Of a stretch of 64,000 bases of DNA, positions 6,833 through 14,509 are shown piece after piece. The position numbers and the translations under genes were made by a program. The stretch covers positions 62,001 to 126,000 of the forward strand of contig NZ_JBNGOQ010000002.1 of assembly GCF_050589645.1 (NCBI RefSeq). Direction: 5' to 3'. Origin of the DNA: JBNGOQ01 sp050589645 (lineage in GTDB: Bacteria > Bacteroidota > Bacteroidia > Flavobacteriales > Flavobacteriaceae). The stretch's first letter is position 1, and each line of letters begins with the position of its first letter. The notes under the pieces are model-generated. The model had not been told where the DNA came from and ran no database searches. It saw only the letters and a program-made list of their open reading frames with translations.

Positions 6833-8944
6833 TTATGCTTTTTCCAAAGCGGGTTGTTGTTCTTCTGGGGCCTCGGGTACAATCTGTTGCCTTTCAAAAG
6901 GTACCAATACGGTTACCGTGGTTCCTGCTCCAATTTTGCTTTTTATGTCCCAGGTACCTTGTAATTTGTGCACTCTCGATGTTATATTTTTTAAACCAAT
7001 GCCACGTTTTCCCTTCCGCATATCAAAGCCGGCACCGTCATCTATAATTTCTACCTTGAGCAGCTTTTCCTCTGCCCCGAACCGTAGGCTCAGGGTTTTG
7101 GCCATGGCATGTTTTACACAGTTCTGCAAACTTTCCTGAACGATCCTATAGATGTTGATCTTAAGATCCCCGTTCAGCTCATCCCAATCCAACTCCTCGT
7201 CATAATCAAATTCATAGGCCATCTGGGCCGCATCACCGATGGATTTGATCAAATCTTGGATAGAATTGATAAAGTTATGAATTTTTTGATAAGATGCGTA
7301 GTTCAATTCGTGCGAAATGCTGCGTACTTCTTCCTGTACGTCCTGCAATTTTCCAATAACCTCCAGGCGCTGGCTTACGGCGGCATCGTCCGTTTTCTTG
7401 TTAAGGCCCAGAAGCATCATGCGAATACCGTTCATCTGGCCCAGGATACCATCGTGCAACTCCTCGGAGATCCGTTTCTGTTCCTGTTGTTTGCCCTCTT
7501 CCACCTTTTTCTTTTGGCTAAGCATGAGGTCAAAGATTTCCTGGTTGCTCTCCTGCTGTTGTTGATCAAACTTAAGGCGCTGGTTTTTGATGCGCTGGTA
7601 GATGATAATAAATATGGAGCCGGCCAGCAGCACCAGGCCCATTGCAATGCCGATCCACAATTGCCGCTGCCGGGCCAACAATTGGTTTTGGGCAATGAAT
7701 TCGTCTGTCTCAAAACGTATACGGGCAAATTTGTTGCGGGTCTTGCGTTCCTCCATTTGCAGGCTGTCGTTCAGGGCAATATATTCCTGGGTATAAGTGG
7801 CCGCATTTTTGGGATCCAAGCTGGGGTATAGTTTTAGCACTTCCAGCAGGCGCTTGTTGTTGTTGATTACCTTGGAAGTTTCCTTCGCCTTTTTCGCATA
7901 AGAGAGAGCGGTAAGAGTATCCCCGTAATAGAGATAATAATCTGCTAGGTTGTAATTACTTACCGAGAGCCCTTTGATATCCCCAATACTATCCCGAATG
8001 TTTAAAGCGGATTTAAATTGATTCTCAATAACTTTACGGTCGAAAGCACCGTGTTTGAATTTATTGTAGGCCAAATTAGCTAGGGACCTAGCATACAAAT
8101 CAGGACGTTTTTGCAGTAAACTGTCAGCAGAAAGTACCTCCTCGAAATAAGGGATCGCTTTTTTATGTTCACCCTTTTCCTGATTGACCACACCTAAGTT
8201 GTTCAAAGCATTCAACCTTAAGTTGCCGCTCTGAGGTAGTCTGACTAGATACCCCAAAGCGATTTCATAGAATTCAATGGCCTTTTCATACTCTTTTAAT
8301 TCTTTGGTAATAGAGCCTAAATTGTTATAGCAATTATAGAGTTCTCTGAACTTATCCAAAGGTTTTAATAATTCAATGGCCCTAATGGTGGTTATTTCAC
8401 TACCCGTATAGTCTTTTACGTCTGCCTGTACGACAGCCATATTGTATAACAAACGGGCCGAAAGGAAATCATCGTTGTTTTTTGAATAAATTTTTTGAGC
8501 CTCTTGGTAGTGATAGTATGCGCTATCCTGAATGGAATTTCCGCGAAAAAAGATACCAAGATCCCAATGGGTCTCGGCATGCCCAATGGAATCGCCTATT
8601 TTTTTAGCCAGTTCCATAGCCATATCGTTTGTCTTTCTGAAGGCCGCCGAATCTTCCAGTTTAAGATAGGAGAGGGAAATTCTGGAAAAATAACGACTCT
8701 TTAAGGAGTCATTCTTGGAGATAAGCGCTGCATCATATGCCTTAGTGAGCCATTTTTCTCTTTCTTCTTTGGAAATTGATGTATTCCTGCTTGTTTTAGC
8801 CCATGCCAAGATGCTATCGGTTTCGCTTTCTTTCGTGCTTAGGGATTGATCTTCTTCCCTTGCTCCACAAGCTAATATCAACATTGTGAGTAATATGCCG
8901 ATGAACCCTTTGTGAGACTTTAGTATGTAGGTGGTATTTTTCAT
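6833..8944 (-). CDS. TPR-containing NarX-type (HisKA_3) sensor histidine kinase
   Basis: A 703-aa hybrid of a periplasmic TPR sensor and a cytoplasmic kinase. The N-terminus ends in the lipobox LILAC (Cys26), suggesting a lipid anchor in addition to the later membrane helix. Seven or so TPR units fill residues 90-400. A single transmembrane helix (about 428-450, IGIAMGLVLLAGSIFIIIY) leads into a coiled coil and a HisKA_3 domain with the phosphoacceptor in RISEELHDGILGQM (about residue 496). The HATPase domain has DGAGFD and GIGLKNI boxes. A 7-bp hairpin lies just ahead of its ATG. It is cotranscribed with the response regulator downstream. Confidence 0.92.
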   Translation of the reverse strand: MKNTTYILKSHKGFIGILLTMLILACGAREEDQSLSTKESETDSILAWAKTSRNTSISKEEREKWLTKAYDAALISKNDSLKSRYFSRISLSYLKLEDSAAFRKTNDMAMELAKKIGDSIGHAETHWDLGIFFRGNSIQDSAYYHYQEAQKIYSKNNDDFLSARLLYNMAVVQADVKDYTGSEITTIRAIELLKPLDKFRELYNCYNNLGSITKELKEYEKAIEFYEIALGYLVRLPQSGNLRLNALNNLGVVNQEKGEHKKAIPYFEEVLSADSLLQKRPDLYARSLANLAYNKFKHGAFDRKVIENQFKSALNIRDSIGDIKGLSVSNYNLADYYLYYGDTLTALSYAKKAKETSKVINNNKRLLEVLKLYPSLDPKNAATYTQEYIALNDSLQMEERKTRNKFARIRFETDEFIAQNQLLARQRQLWIGIAMGLVLLAGSIFIIIYQRIKNQRLKFDQQQQESNQEIFDLMLSQKKKVEEGKQQEQKRISEELHDGILGQMNGIRMMLLGLNKKTDDAAVSQRLEVIGKLQDVQEEVRSISHELNYASYQKIHNFINSIQDLIKSIGDAAQMAYEFDYDEELDWDELNGDLKINIYRIVQESLQNCVKHAMAKTLSLRFGAEEKLLKVEIIDDGAGFDMRKGKRGIGLKNITSRVHKLQGTWDIKSKIGAGTTVTVLVPFERQQIVPEAPEEQQPALEKA

Positions 8945-8948
8945 ATGA

Positions 8949-8966
8949 ATCTTGTAATAACAAGAT
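8949..8966. promoter_or_regulatory. Hairpin at the translation start of the TPR kinase gene
   Basis: The perfect inverted repeat ATCTTGT-AATA-ACAAGAT ends 5 nt before the kinase ATG (8944). It follows directly after the terminator of the small lipoprotein gene. It could occlude ribosome access in transcripts that read through, or be a protein-binding dyad. Only the repeat itself is seen. Confidence 0.4.
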
Positions 8967-8968
8967 AG

Positions 8969-9005
8969 AAAAAAAGCCTTAAATACGGTTACTTATTTAA
9001 GGCTT
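8969..9005 (-). terminator. Intrinsic terminator of the small lipoprotein gene
   Basis: A 12-bp perfect stem (AAGCCTTAAATA / TATTTAAGGCTT) with an 8-nt loop is followed on the minus strand by TTTTTTT. It lies 24 nt beyond the stop of the small lipoprotein gene, and separates it from the kinase gene. Confidence 0.88.
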
Positions 9006-9029
9006 AAACATTATGAGGGTTTAGAGCTA

Positions 9030-9188
9030 TTATTCCCTTCCGTCATCATCTACTTGGTCGTTGTCCGTTGCATCGGTGTCCAAATTTTCGTAAAGGGATT
9101 GCGTTTCTTCCAGGTTGTTGTCTGCCTCACAAGAAAATAAGCCAATACTCATTACCAATACCGCCAAAATACTTACCGTCTTTTTCAT
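9030..9188 (-). CDS. Small acidic lipoprotein, 52 aa
   Basis: A short gene found by reading the gap between the LytTR regulator and the TPR kinase. It encodes MKKTVSILAVLVMSIGLFSC, a good SPII signal with the lipidated cysteine at residue 20. Only 32 mature residues follow, most of them Asp, Glu, Asn and Gln, ending DDDGRE. It has its own terminator just downstream. On the upstream side lie two LytTR-type boxes, so it is probably the direct target of the neighbouring LytTR regulator. Function is unknown: a secreted signal, a ligand of the TPR sensor or a stress lipoprotein are all possible. Confidence 0.78.
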   Translation of the reverse strand: MKKTVSILAVLVMSIGLFSCEADNNLEETQSLYENLDTDATDNDQVDDDGRE

Positions 9189-9286
9189 CTTTTGTGTGTG
9201 TTTGATTTGTTAAATGTGATTTGTTTATGGGACTAAGCTAGGAAAGAGGGGGGGCAGAGGGGGGTTAACAATAAAAACCTTAGTAG

Positions 9287-9316
9287 ATGTACGGATTTTG
9301 TGAGTATCTGTACGGT
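9287..9316 (-). promoter_or_regulatory. Paired LytTR-type binding boxes
   Basis: On the minus strand two 9-mers, ACCGTACAG (9308-9316) and TCCGTACAT (9287-9295), repeat directly with a period of exactly 21 bp, which is two helical turns. Each matches eight of nine positions of the LytTR-domain consensus [TA][AC][CA]GTTN[AG][TG]. They lie 17 nt after the LytTR gene's stop and about 100 nt before the small lipoprotein ATG. The repeats are seen; LytTR binding is inferred. Confidence 0.62.
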
Positions 9317-9332
9317 TTTTGTTAGAATTTTG

Positions 9333-10064
9333 TTAATTCAGTGTAGAAATGGTGTTTTTGGCCAGTACTTTTTTAAGGCTATCGATGTTTTGCCTGTAGG
9401 ATTTGGAGAACGGTAATTGCAGATCCCCATTCTTTAAGGCACAGATAGACTTGCCGTAATTGATGCGGCTTACAAACTTGGTATTGATGATGTAACTCTG
9501 GTGCACCCGGATAAAATGCTTGGGCAAACGGTCCTCAAAACTTTTGAGCGTCTTAAAGGCACTGACCGTGCTCCCGTCTGTCATCATAAAATCGGTTGCA
9601 TTGTTATCGGCCTTTAAATAGAGGATTTCATCCGTATCCAAATAGTGAAAATCCTTGTACGATTTAAGACATAAGGTATGCGATTGGGTCTCCTTGGGCA
9701 TTAACTTAACCAGGCGCAAGACCGACTTGCGGATATCGAACTCGTTGTACGGCTGTAACCAATAGTCGAAGAAATTGTTTTTAATGGCCTCATACGCATA
9801 GTTCTTGCTTTTGGAAATCCCAATGAAAATTGGAAGGGTGGTCATGTATTGGTGCAGTTCCATAACCATTTGAAAGTACTCCAACGCCTTTTCGTTCAGA
9901 TTTACAAAAACAATATCGGGTAATTGTTTTAATATGGTATTGAGGCCATCAACGCTACTCTTGGCAAGTCCGGAACACACAAATTCCCCATACGCCTCCA
10001 AATGATGCTGCAATTGCAGATTGGAGGTGGCATCGGAGTCTATTATGGTGTAGGTGTATTCCAT
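9333..10064 (-). CDS. LytTR-family transcription regulator with a degenerate receiver domain
   Basis: A 243-aa protein with the layout of a LytR/AlgR response regulator. The C-terminal LytTR DNA-binding domain (about 140-238) is typical: HYLDTDEILYLKADNNATD, then HFIRVHQSYIINTKFVSRI and LPFSKSYR. The N-terminal receiver-like half lacks key residues. The phosphoacceptor position holds Asn55 (PDIVFVNL), and the conserved lysine is Gln104 (FDYWLQPY). It therefore probably does not accept phosphate from a kinase. The gene lies upstream of the small lipoprotein gene and the TPR kinase on the same strand. Candidate binding sites occur on both sides of it. Confidence 0.88.
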   Translation of the reverse strand: MEYTYTIIDSDATSNLQLQHHLEAYGEFVCSGLAKSSVDGLNTILKQLPDIVFVNLNEKALEYFQMVMELHQYMTTLPIFIGISKSKNYAYEAIKNNFFDYWLQPYNEFDIRKSVLRLVKLMPKETQSHTLCLKSYKDFHYLDTDEILYLKADNNATDFMMTDGSTVSAFKTLKSFEDRLPKHFIRVHQSYIINTKFVSRINYGKSICALKNGDLQLPFSKSYRQNIDSLKKVLAKNTISTLN

Positions 10065-10116
10065 CGGCCAAGTTCTTATTAGCGAAATTAGGGAGAGAAA
10101 TTTAGAACCTACTAAA

Positions 10117-10149
10117 GAAAAACCATAGAAAAACTACGGTTTTTCTACG
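10117..10149 (-). repeat. Three tandem 11-bp units upstream of the LytTR gene
   Basis: On the minus strand the units are CGTAGAAAAAC, CGTAGTTTTTC and TATGGTTTTTC, back to back. The array starts 52 nt ahead of the LytTR start codon and upstream of a TAATTTCG -7-like box (10083-10090). The 9-bp ends AGAAAAACC/GGTTTTTCT also form an inverted repeat. One turn of helix per unit suggests a protein-binding array, perhaps autoregulatory. Confidence 0.5.
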
Positions 10150-10224
10150 TAATGCATTGAAAATGAGCTTAATTGAAGGAAACGCCCTTCATTTATGTTA
10201 AAATTTTGGGTAAAAAAGAAAGAA

Positions 10225-11745
10225 TCAATTTTCGGGAATCCGTTCATATGCACCAATATCCGGTAAAACGGTACGGTCTACTCCCAAAATATCCAAAGGA
10301 ACCTGCAGTGCCGTGGCCGGTTCTGCATTGTCCAGGGCCGAAGAACTTTCGGCCAACCTAAAATCATTGCTCCTCGGTTCCCTAAAATCGGTATCCCCGT
10401 TGAGGAAAAGATCGGTATACAGGGCATTGTTCCCAAAATCATATAGGGGGTCGTTCGCAAATTGGCCTCCACTGTCCTGAAATTTAAGCAGGCAACGGGT
10501 AAAATTAAACACAAAGCTGCCACCCACGTCCTGGGCCAGTAGGATTTCCCTGGATGTATTGCCATCAATTATGCAACTGGTAAAAGTGGCGCCCACAAGA
10601 TCGGTTCCCATCGTATTATCCAACTGCAGGGCCGGGCCGTTCCTAAAACTGTTCACCCAATAGTTGCCTATAGTAGTATGCGCAAAATGATATCTTCCCC
10701 CTTCGTTACCGTAGAGTGATATATTGCCAGCACTTCCCAGAACCAGATTTTCCCCATTGATCCAGGCGGTGCGGCCCCATAGGTTTACGCTGGCGCTGTT
10801 GTAGATCTGTGTGTTTCTGATCGATAGGGTGGGGGCGCTGAGCACGCCATCGCCCTCGGCTAAAATACCGACCGTGGCATTTTTGATGGTGAGGTGCACC
10901 ACTTCATGGTCTAGACTGCCCGGACGCAACCAAACGGTGCCCCATTGCCCAGGGACATCGGAAAAGGAGGGTTCCAAACGATCCCCCTCAAAGATGACCT
11001 CATTCTCCAACAATTCCGGATCGGTGCTGAGCGCGCCATTCACTTTTAAGGAAGCTCCGGAACGTACCAAAATCCCGGAATCTTGGTGAAAATGAACCCT
11101 GGTGCCAGCCGCCATACTCAAAGTCTTTCCGTCGGCCACCGCCGCATAGCCGTAAATGACATACGGCTTTTCATTGGTGAAACCCAGTTGGGCATCGTTC
11201 AGTACAAAGCCCTCTACCCGTATTTCATTGCCCGCTTCATCCAAGCCCAAGAACAGGGTTTCGGTCATCCCGTTTGCCCCTTCTCCCGGGAATAAAAAAA
11301 TCGCGTCCCTGATCAAGGTCACCAGCGGGACTTCCTGCTGGTTGGCACCCGAATCGAACTGTATGACATCGGTATACAAAAATTCATTGGCATTGGTGGG
11401 CGCAATATCAAAGGTGGTCTCAATAAAGATAAAAAGACTGTCCTTGGCCAATAAGGGAATATCCTCAAAGGATTTCCCGGCCACGCCATCTACATTTAAG
11501 CGGTAATTGCTAGCATCACCCTGGCCCAGGCGTATACTCGGAATGCTGAGATCGTCCCTACTTCTGTTGTACACCTTTAAGGTATACGTGCTGCTACCGA
11601 TGTTCGTAAAAACGGTATCCAGGAACACCGTATCCCGGGAGAATTGCAAAGTCCCCGTACTGGGAGCAAAGTCGAAGTCCTTTCTACAGGAGCTCCAAAA
11701 GATCAGCAGAGCGGTAAGGAACAAAAGATACAGATACCGATTCAT
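10225..11745 (-). CDS. Secreted right-handed beta-helix lipoprotein
   Basis: A 506-aa lipoprotein with a signal peptide ending at the lipobox WSSC (Cys20). An N-terminal Ig-like or abnormal-spindle-like segment (about 30-125, FLDTVFTNIGSSTYTLKVYN) precedes a repetitive right-handed parallel beta-helix (about 190-450), with rungs such as LSIRNTQIYNSASVNLWGRT and FTSCIIDGNTSREILLAQD. The C-terminus ends DIGAYERIPEN, the end motif of choice-of-anchor Q type proteins. It probably acts at the cell surface on a polymer or other surface, but no catalytic residues can be assigned. It is last in an operon after the thioesterase gene (16-nt gap). Confidence 0.78.
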   Translation of the reverse strand: MNRYLYLLFLTALLIFWSSCRKDFDFAPSTGTLQFSRDTVFLDTVFTNIGSSTYTLKVYNRSRDDLSIPSIRLGQGDASNYRLNVDGVAGKSFEDIPLLAKDSLFIFIETTFDIAPTNANEFLYTDVIQFDSGANQQEVPLVTLIRDAIFLFPGEGANGMTETLFLGLDEAGNEIRVEGFVLNDAQLGFTNEKPYVIYGYAAVADGKTLSMAAGTRVHFHQDSGILVRSGASLKVNGALSTDPELLENEVIFEGDRLEPSFSDVPGQWGTVWLRPGSLDHEVVHLTIKNATVGILAEGDGVLSAPTLSIRNTQIYNSASVNLWGRTAWINGENLVLGSAGNISLYGNEGGRYHFAHTTIGNYWVNSFRNGPALQLDNTMGTDLVGATFTSCIIDGNTSREILLAQDVGGSFVFNFTRCLLKFQDSGGQFANDPLYDFGNNALYTDLFLNGDTDFREPRSNDFRLAESSSALDNAEPATALQVPLDILGVDRTVLPDIGAYERIPEN

Positions 11746-11761
11746 CTTGGGTTTTGAGGTT

Positions 11762-12172
11762 TTATGGGGACAATGGGGTGCTCTGGGAAAAGAGTTCTTT
11801 GATAGTATCCGAAATACGCATAGGTCTCAAACTTTTGCCATTGAGCAGGCACCATTCCGTTTCTGAATGTAACAACAATTGATCATTTTTATTGTTGAAC
11901 ATCTCTACAATCCGGGTGGATTTTACCCCATCGGTACTGGATACATAGGTTCTGATCCTTATGTGGTCGTGCAGCACGGCCTGGCTCTTGTAATGCAGAT
12001 GATGGCGCAGCAATACCCATACTACCTGCCCCAAAATTTCCTTGGGTGCAAGGGCCTGCCAATGGGCCTGTGCCACGTCCTGTACCCATTGCACATAACG
12101 TACGTTGTTCACATGTTGTAGTTGGTCCAGGTCATCGGGACCTACCTGTATCACTTTTTCAAAGGCCGCCAT
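11762..12172 (-). CDS. Hotdog-fold acyl-CoA thioesterase (YbgC/FadM type)
   Basis: A single-domain 4HBT thioesterase of 136 aa. The family hallmark is DLDQLQHVNNVRYVQWVQD, with the catalytic Asp/His region and the long hot-dog helix. It should cleave an acyl-CoA in the cytoplasm; the substrate cannot be told. Its ATG overlaps the stop of the upstream glutaminyl cyclase gene in TAATG (1 nt), so the two are translationally coupled. Confidence 0.85.
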   Translation of the reverse strand: MAAFEKVIQVGPDDLDQLQHVNNVRYVQWVQDVAQAHWQALAPKEILGQVVWVLLRHHLHYKSQAVLHDHIRIRTYVSSTDGVKSTRIVEMFNNKNDQLLLHSETEWCLLNGKSLRPMRISDTIKELFSQSTPLSP

Positions 12173-13215
12173 TACTTTTTTTTGATTTTGACTTCAAAAA
12201 GGGTGTCCCAGTTTTTTCCGGTCACGAAGAAGGTCTTTCGCACCGGATGATAGGCTACCCCATTGAGCACATCCAGATTTTCGTGCTGGCGTACCTTGCC
12301 CTTTAAGCCTCCAAAATTAATGACGCCCTCAATGGCACCACTATGGGCGTCAATGATCATCATGCTTTCCTTTTGCCAGACGTTGGCATAGATCTTCCCG
12401 TCCACATATTCCAACTCGTTCGCCCGGTTAAAGATCGACTTATCGGTCACAATTTCTATATACCCTTCCTCCAACAAGGTGTCCGGATTTAAGAACCATA
12501 TTTTTTCCGTTCCATCACTCTTGTACAGTTTTTCCCCATCATTGCACAAACCCCAACCTTCCTTACTTTTGTTATAGGTAAAACGGTCCAATTGTTTAAA
12601 ATCGTTCAGGTTGTATACGAACCCGGTGCCACTTTGCCAGGTAAGTTGGTAGACCTTATCCTTGAGCACTGTAATACCCTCACCAAAATAGCTGTTGTTC
12701 AAATCAATTTGCTTCAGGATGTTTCCGGTCTTAAAATCGATTTTGCGGAGTGAAGACCTTCCTTTCTTGCCCGTACCCTCGTATAAGGTGTCATTGTGAA
12801 ATTCCAAGCCCTGGGTATAGGCATCCTCACTATGGGGAAATTCATTGATGATCTCATAGGTATACAATTCCGGAGCCTTGGGCGCGAGCACTTTTATTTT
12901 TTTTGATACTTCGGCAGAGGTGCCTTCAAAGGAAACCGTTGCCTTTAACAATTTGTTCCCCAGCTTAGGGATATTAAGGCTCAGCTTGTTGTCATGCAAA
13001 GGAAGCTCCTTGCCGTCAATGGAATAGCTTACCCTTTCAATGGTCTTGCCCTTTTTGTTCTTTAGGGCCACACCAACGACCTGATTTTGCCGAAATTGCT
13101 TTTGGTCGCCTTCCAATTGGATATCAAAAAGTTGTGAAGCGGCTGTATTACCGCCGCCGCAGGCCAGGAACAAAGTTGCTAAGACACTGAAGATTAAAAA
13201 CTTAAGGGGGCTCAT
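12172..13215 (-). CDS. Glutaminyl-peptide cyclotransferase (plant/bacterial type), lipoprotein
   Basis: An enzyme of the five-bladed beta-propeller glutamine cyclotransferase family, which converts N-terminal glutamine of peptides to pyroglutamate. I chose the ATG at 13215 because it gives an SPII signal, MSPLKFLIFSVLATLFLACGG; an upstream in-frame start only adds charged residues. The family signature is EDAYTQGLEFHNDTLYEGTG, followed by the propeller repeats (GEGITVLKDKVYQLTWQSGTG; LEYVDGKIYANVWQ). An N-terminal Ig-like segment of about 90 residues precedes the propeller, a common flavobacterial arrangement. It heads a three-gene operon with the thioesterase and the beta-helix lipoprotein. 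Confidence 0.9.
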   Translation of the reverse strand: MSPLKFLIFSVLATLFLACGGGNTAASQLFDIQLEGDQKQFRQNQVVGVALKNKKGKTIERVSYSIDGKELPLHDNKLSLNIPKLGNKLLKATVSFEGTSAEVSKKIKVLAPKAPELYTYEIINEFPHSEDAYTQGLEFHNDTLYEGTGKKGRSSLRKIDFKTGNILKQIDLNNSYFGEGITVLKDKVYQLTWQSGTGFVYNLNDFKQLDRFTYNKSKEGWGLCNDGEKLYKSDGTEKIWFLNPDTLLEEGYIEIVTDKSIFNRANELEYVDGKIYANVWQKESMMIIDAHSGAIEGVINFGGLKGKVRQHENLDVLNGVAYHPVRKTFFVTGKNWDTLFEVKIKKK

Positions 13216-13400
13216 AGAATGCGTATACTTTCTCGGCAAATTAAGCATGTAAAATGAGAATTGCTAAAAATTGATGGCATTTTAGCATTTGCGGCTGTTG
13301 TTTTTGGATCTGGGATGCAAGGAAAAGATCAATTTTTGTCGCCCCTCCCAAAAAAGTAAATTTTGGAGGTGTAAAATATGGCGGCAAGTTTAAAAGGTCG

Positions 13401-13408
13401 TATATTTG
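13401..13408 (+). promoter_or_regulatory. -7 box of the SRP RNA promoter
   Basis: TATATTTG is a perfect TAnnTTTG match. Its last base is 6 nt before the first paired base of the SRP RNA, so it gives an in-window calibration of the distance from -7 box to transcription start. A TTG at -33 is not clear. Confidence 0.7.
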
Positions 13409-13413
13409 CAGTT

Positions 13414-13507
13414 GGCAAGTCCTACACGACCAGCTCCTGCAGAATCCCCCAGGGTGGGAACGCAGCAAGGGTAAGCGGTTGTAGCGGTGCGATGTAGGTA
13501 GCTTGCC
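13414..13507 (+). ncRNA. ffs: Signal recognition particle RNA (4.5S type)
   Basis: The RNA of the signal recognition particle, which binds Ffh and targets membrane proteins to the translocon. The terminal stem GGCAAG / CTTGCC closes the molecule. The apical Ffh-binding region is unmistakable: AATCCCCCAGGGTGGGAACG followed by CAGCAAGGGTAAG, with the symmetric and asymmetric loops of domain IV. The 94-nt size fits the small bacterial form. Seven T residues follow the closing stem as terminator. It lies alone between the divergent glutaminyl cyclase and SDR genes. Confidence 0.95.
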
Positions 13508-13625
13508 TTTTTTTGTGCCCTGAAATGAAATTCCCATGGGCCTTCTTCCGTTTATTGTTCTGTCCGTTTCCTTTTTTTCTTCCCAGGTTTTTTATTTGTT
13601 TATTTGTAACCTTAATTCCGCTAAT

Positions 13626-14435
13626 ATGGAGCAAAGAGTGGTATTGATCACCGGAGGGTCTTCCGGCATCGGAAAAGCGATAGGAGTGCATTTGAAATCC
13701 AAGGGTTTTACCGTGTACGGTACCACTAGGACCTTGGCCAGGCACACAAATTTTTCCCATTTTGAGCTGTTGGAATTGGACGTTAGGGATGCGCATAGCG
13801 TTCAGGGTGCCGTAGCAGCGGTAATCGAAAAGGAGGGCCGACTCGATATTTTGGTCAACAACGCTGGTGTTGGCATTACAGGCCCAATAGAGGAAACGCC
13901 ATATGAGGAAATACGCAAGGCCTTTGAGACCAACTTCCATGGCCCACTACATATGGCCAAGGCAGTTTTGCCCCAAATGCGCAAGCAAAAATCGGGTTTG
14001 ATCATTAACATCACCTCAATAGCCGGTTATATGGGCTTGCCCTACCGCGGGATTTATTCCGCCACTAAGGGCGCACTGGAACTGCTTACCGAGACCCTGC
14101 GCATGGAGACCAAGGATTTTGGAATACAACTTACCAATCTGGCCCCAGGCGATTTTGCAACGAACATCGCAGCGGGAAGATACCATGTGCCTCCTTTGGA
14201 GGGCTCTCCCTACTTTAAAAAATACAGCGATACCCTTGCGATGATCAACGACGATGTGGACAGTGCTTCTAGCCCGGACTTGGTCGCAAAAAAGGTGTTT
14301 CGGATCACTGAGGCAAAGCGCCCAAAAGTGCATTATACCGTAGGGGCATTTATGCAAAAATTTTCACTTTTCCTGAAGAAAATTTTACCCGATAAAGTAT
14401 ATGAGAAGCTGTTGTTAAATCATTATAAGTTGTAG
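13626..14435 (+). CDS. SDR family NAD(P)-dependent oxidoreductase
   Basis: A classical short-chain dehydrogenase of 269 aa with the cofactor motif TGGSSGIGKA near the N-terminus, NNAGV in the middle, and the catalytic Ser/Tyr/Lys as SIAGYMGLPYRGIYSATK. The start MEQRVVLITGG at 13626 is chosen because the fold begins directly there; 30 further in-frame upstream codons encode an unrelated hydrophobic stretch, in the region just after the SRP RNA. The substrate is unknown. A second SDR of the same general type is at 48877-49671. Confidence 0.88.
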   Translation: MEQRVVLITGGSSGIGKAIGVHLKSKGFTVYGTTRTLARHTNFSHFELLELDVRDAHSVQGAVAAVIEKEGRLDILVNNAGVGITGPIEETPYEEIRKAFETNFHGPLHMAKAVLPQMRKQKSGLIINITSIAGYMGLPYRGIYSATKGALELLTETLRMETKDFGIQLTNLAPGDFATNIAAGRYHVPPLEGSPYFKKYSDTLAMINDDVDSASSPDLVAKKVFRITEAKRPKVHYTVGAFMQKFSLFLKKILPDKVYEKLLLNHYKL

Positions 14436-14440
14436 CTTTG
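14412..14440 (+). promoter_or_regulatory. Transaldolase promoter overlapping the SDR stop codon
   Basis: TTG (14412-14414), an 18-nt spacer and TAGCTTTG (14433-14440) form a complete Bacteroidetes promoter. The TAG that begins the -7 box is the stop codon of the SDR gene. Transcription should start near 14446, giving a leader of about 64 nt. Confidence 0.6.
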
Positions 14441-14509
14441 CAGCGACTTGTAGGGATTTGATCTGGAATCATTTCGAAACGTTTAACTAAACTTAAATCG
14501 CAACTACCC

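Noticed and set aside
7109..7831. A 240-codon open frame on the plus strand opposite the TPR kinase gene
   Set aside because: It lies wholly inside a well-supported gene, has no recognisable domain and a hydrophobic composition expected from reading the reverse strand of coding DNA.
9248..9264. G7 and G6 runs upstream of the small lipoprotein gene as phase-variation tracts
   Set aside because: The runs are short and no promoter spacing that depends on them is clear; one sequence cannot show variation.
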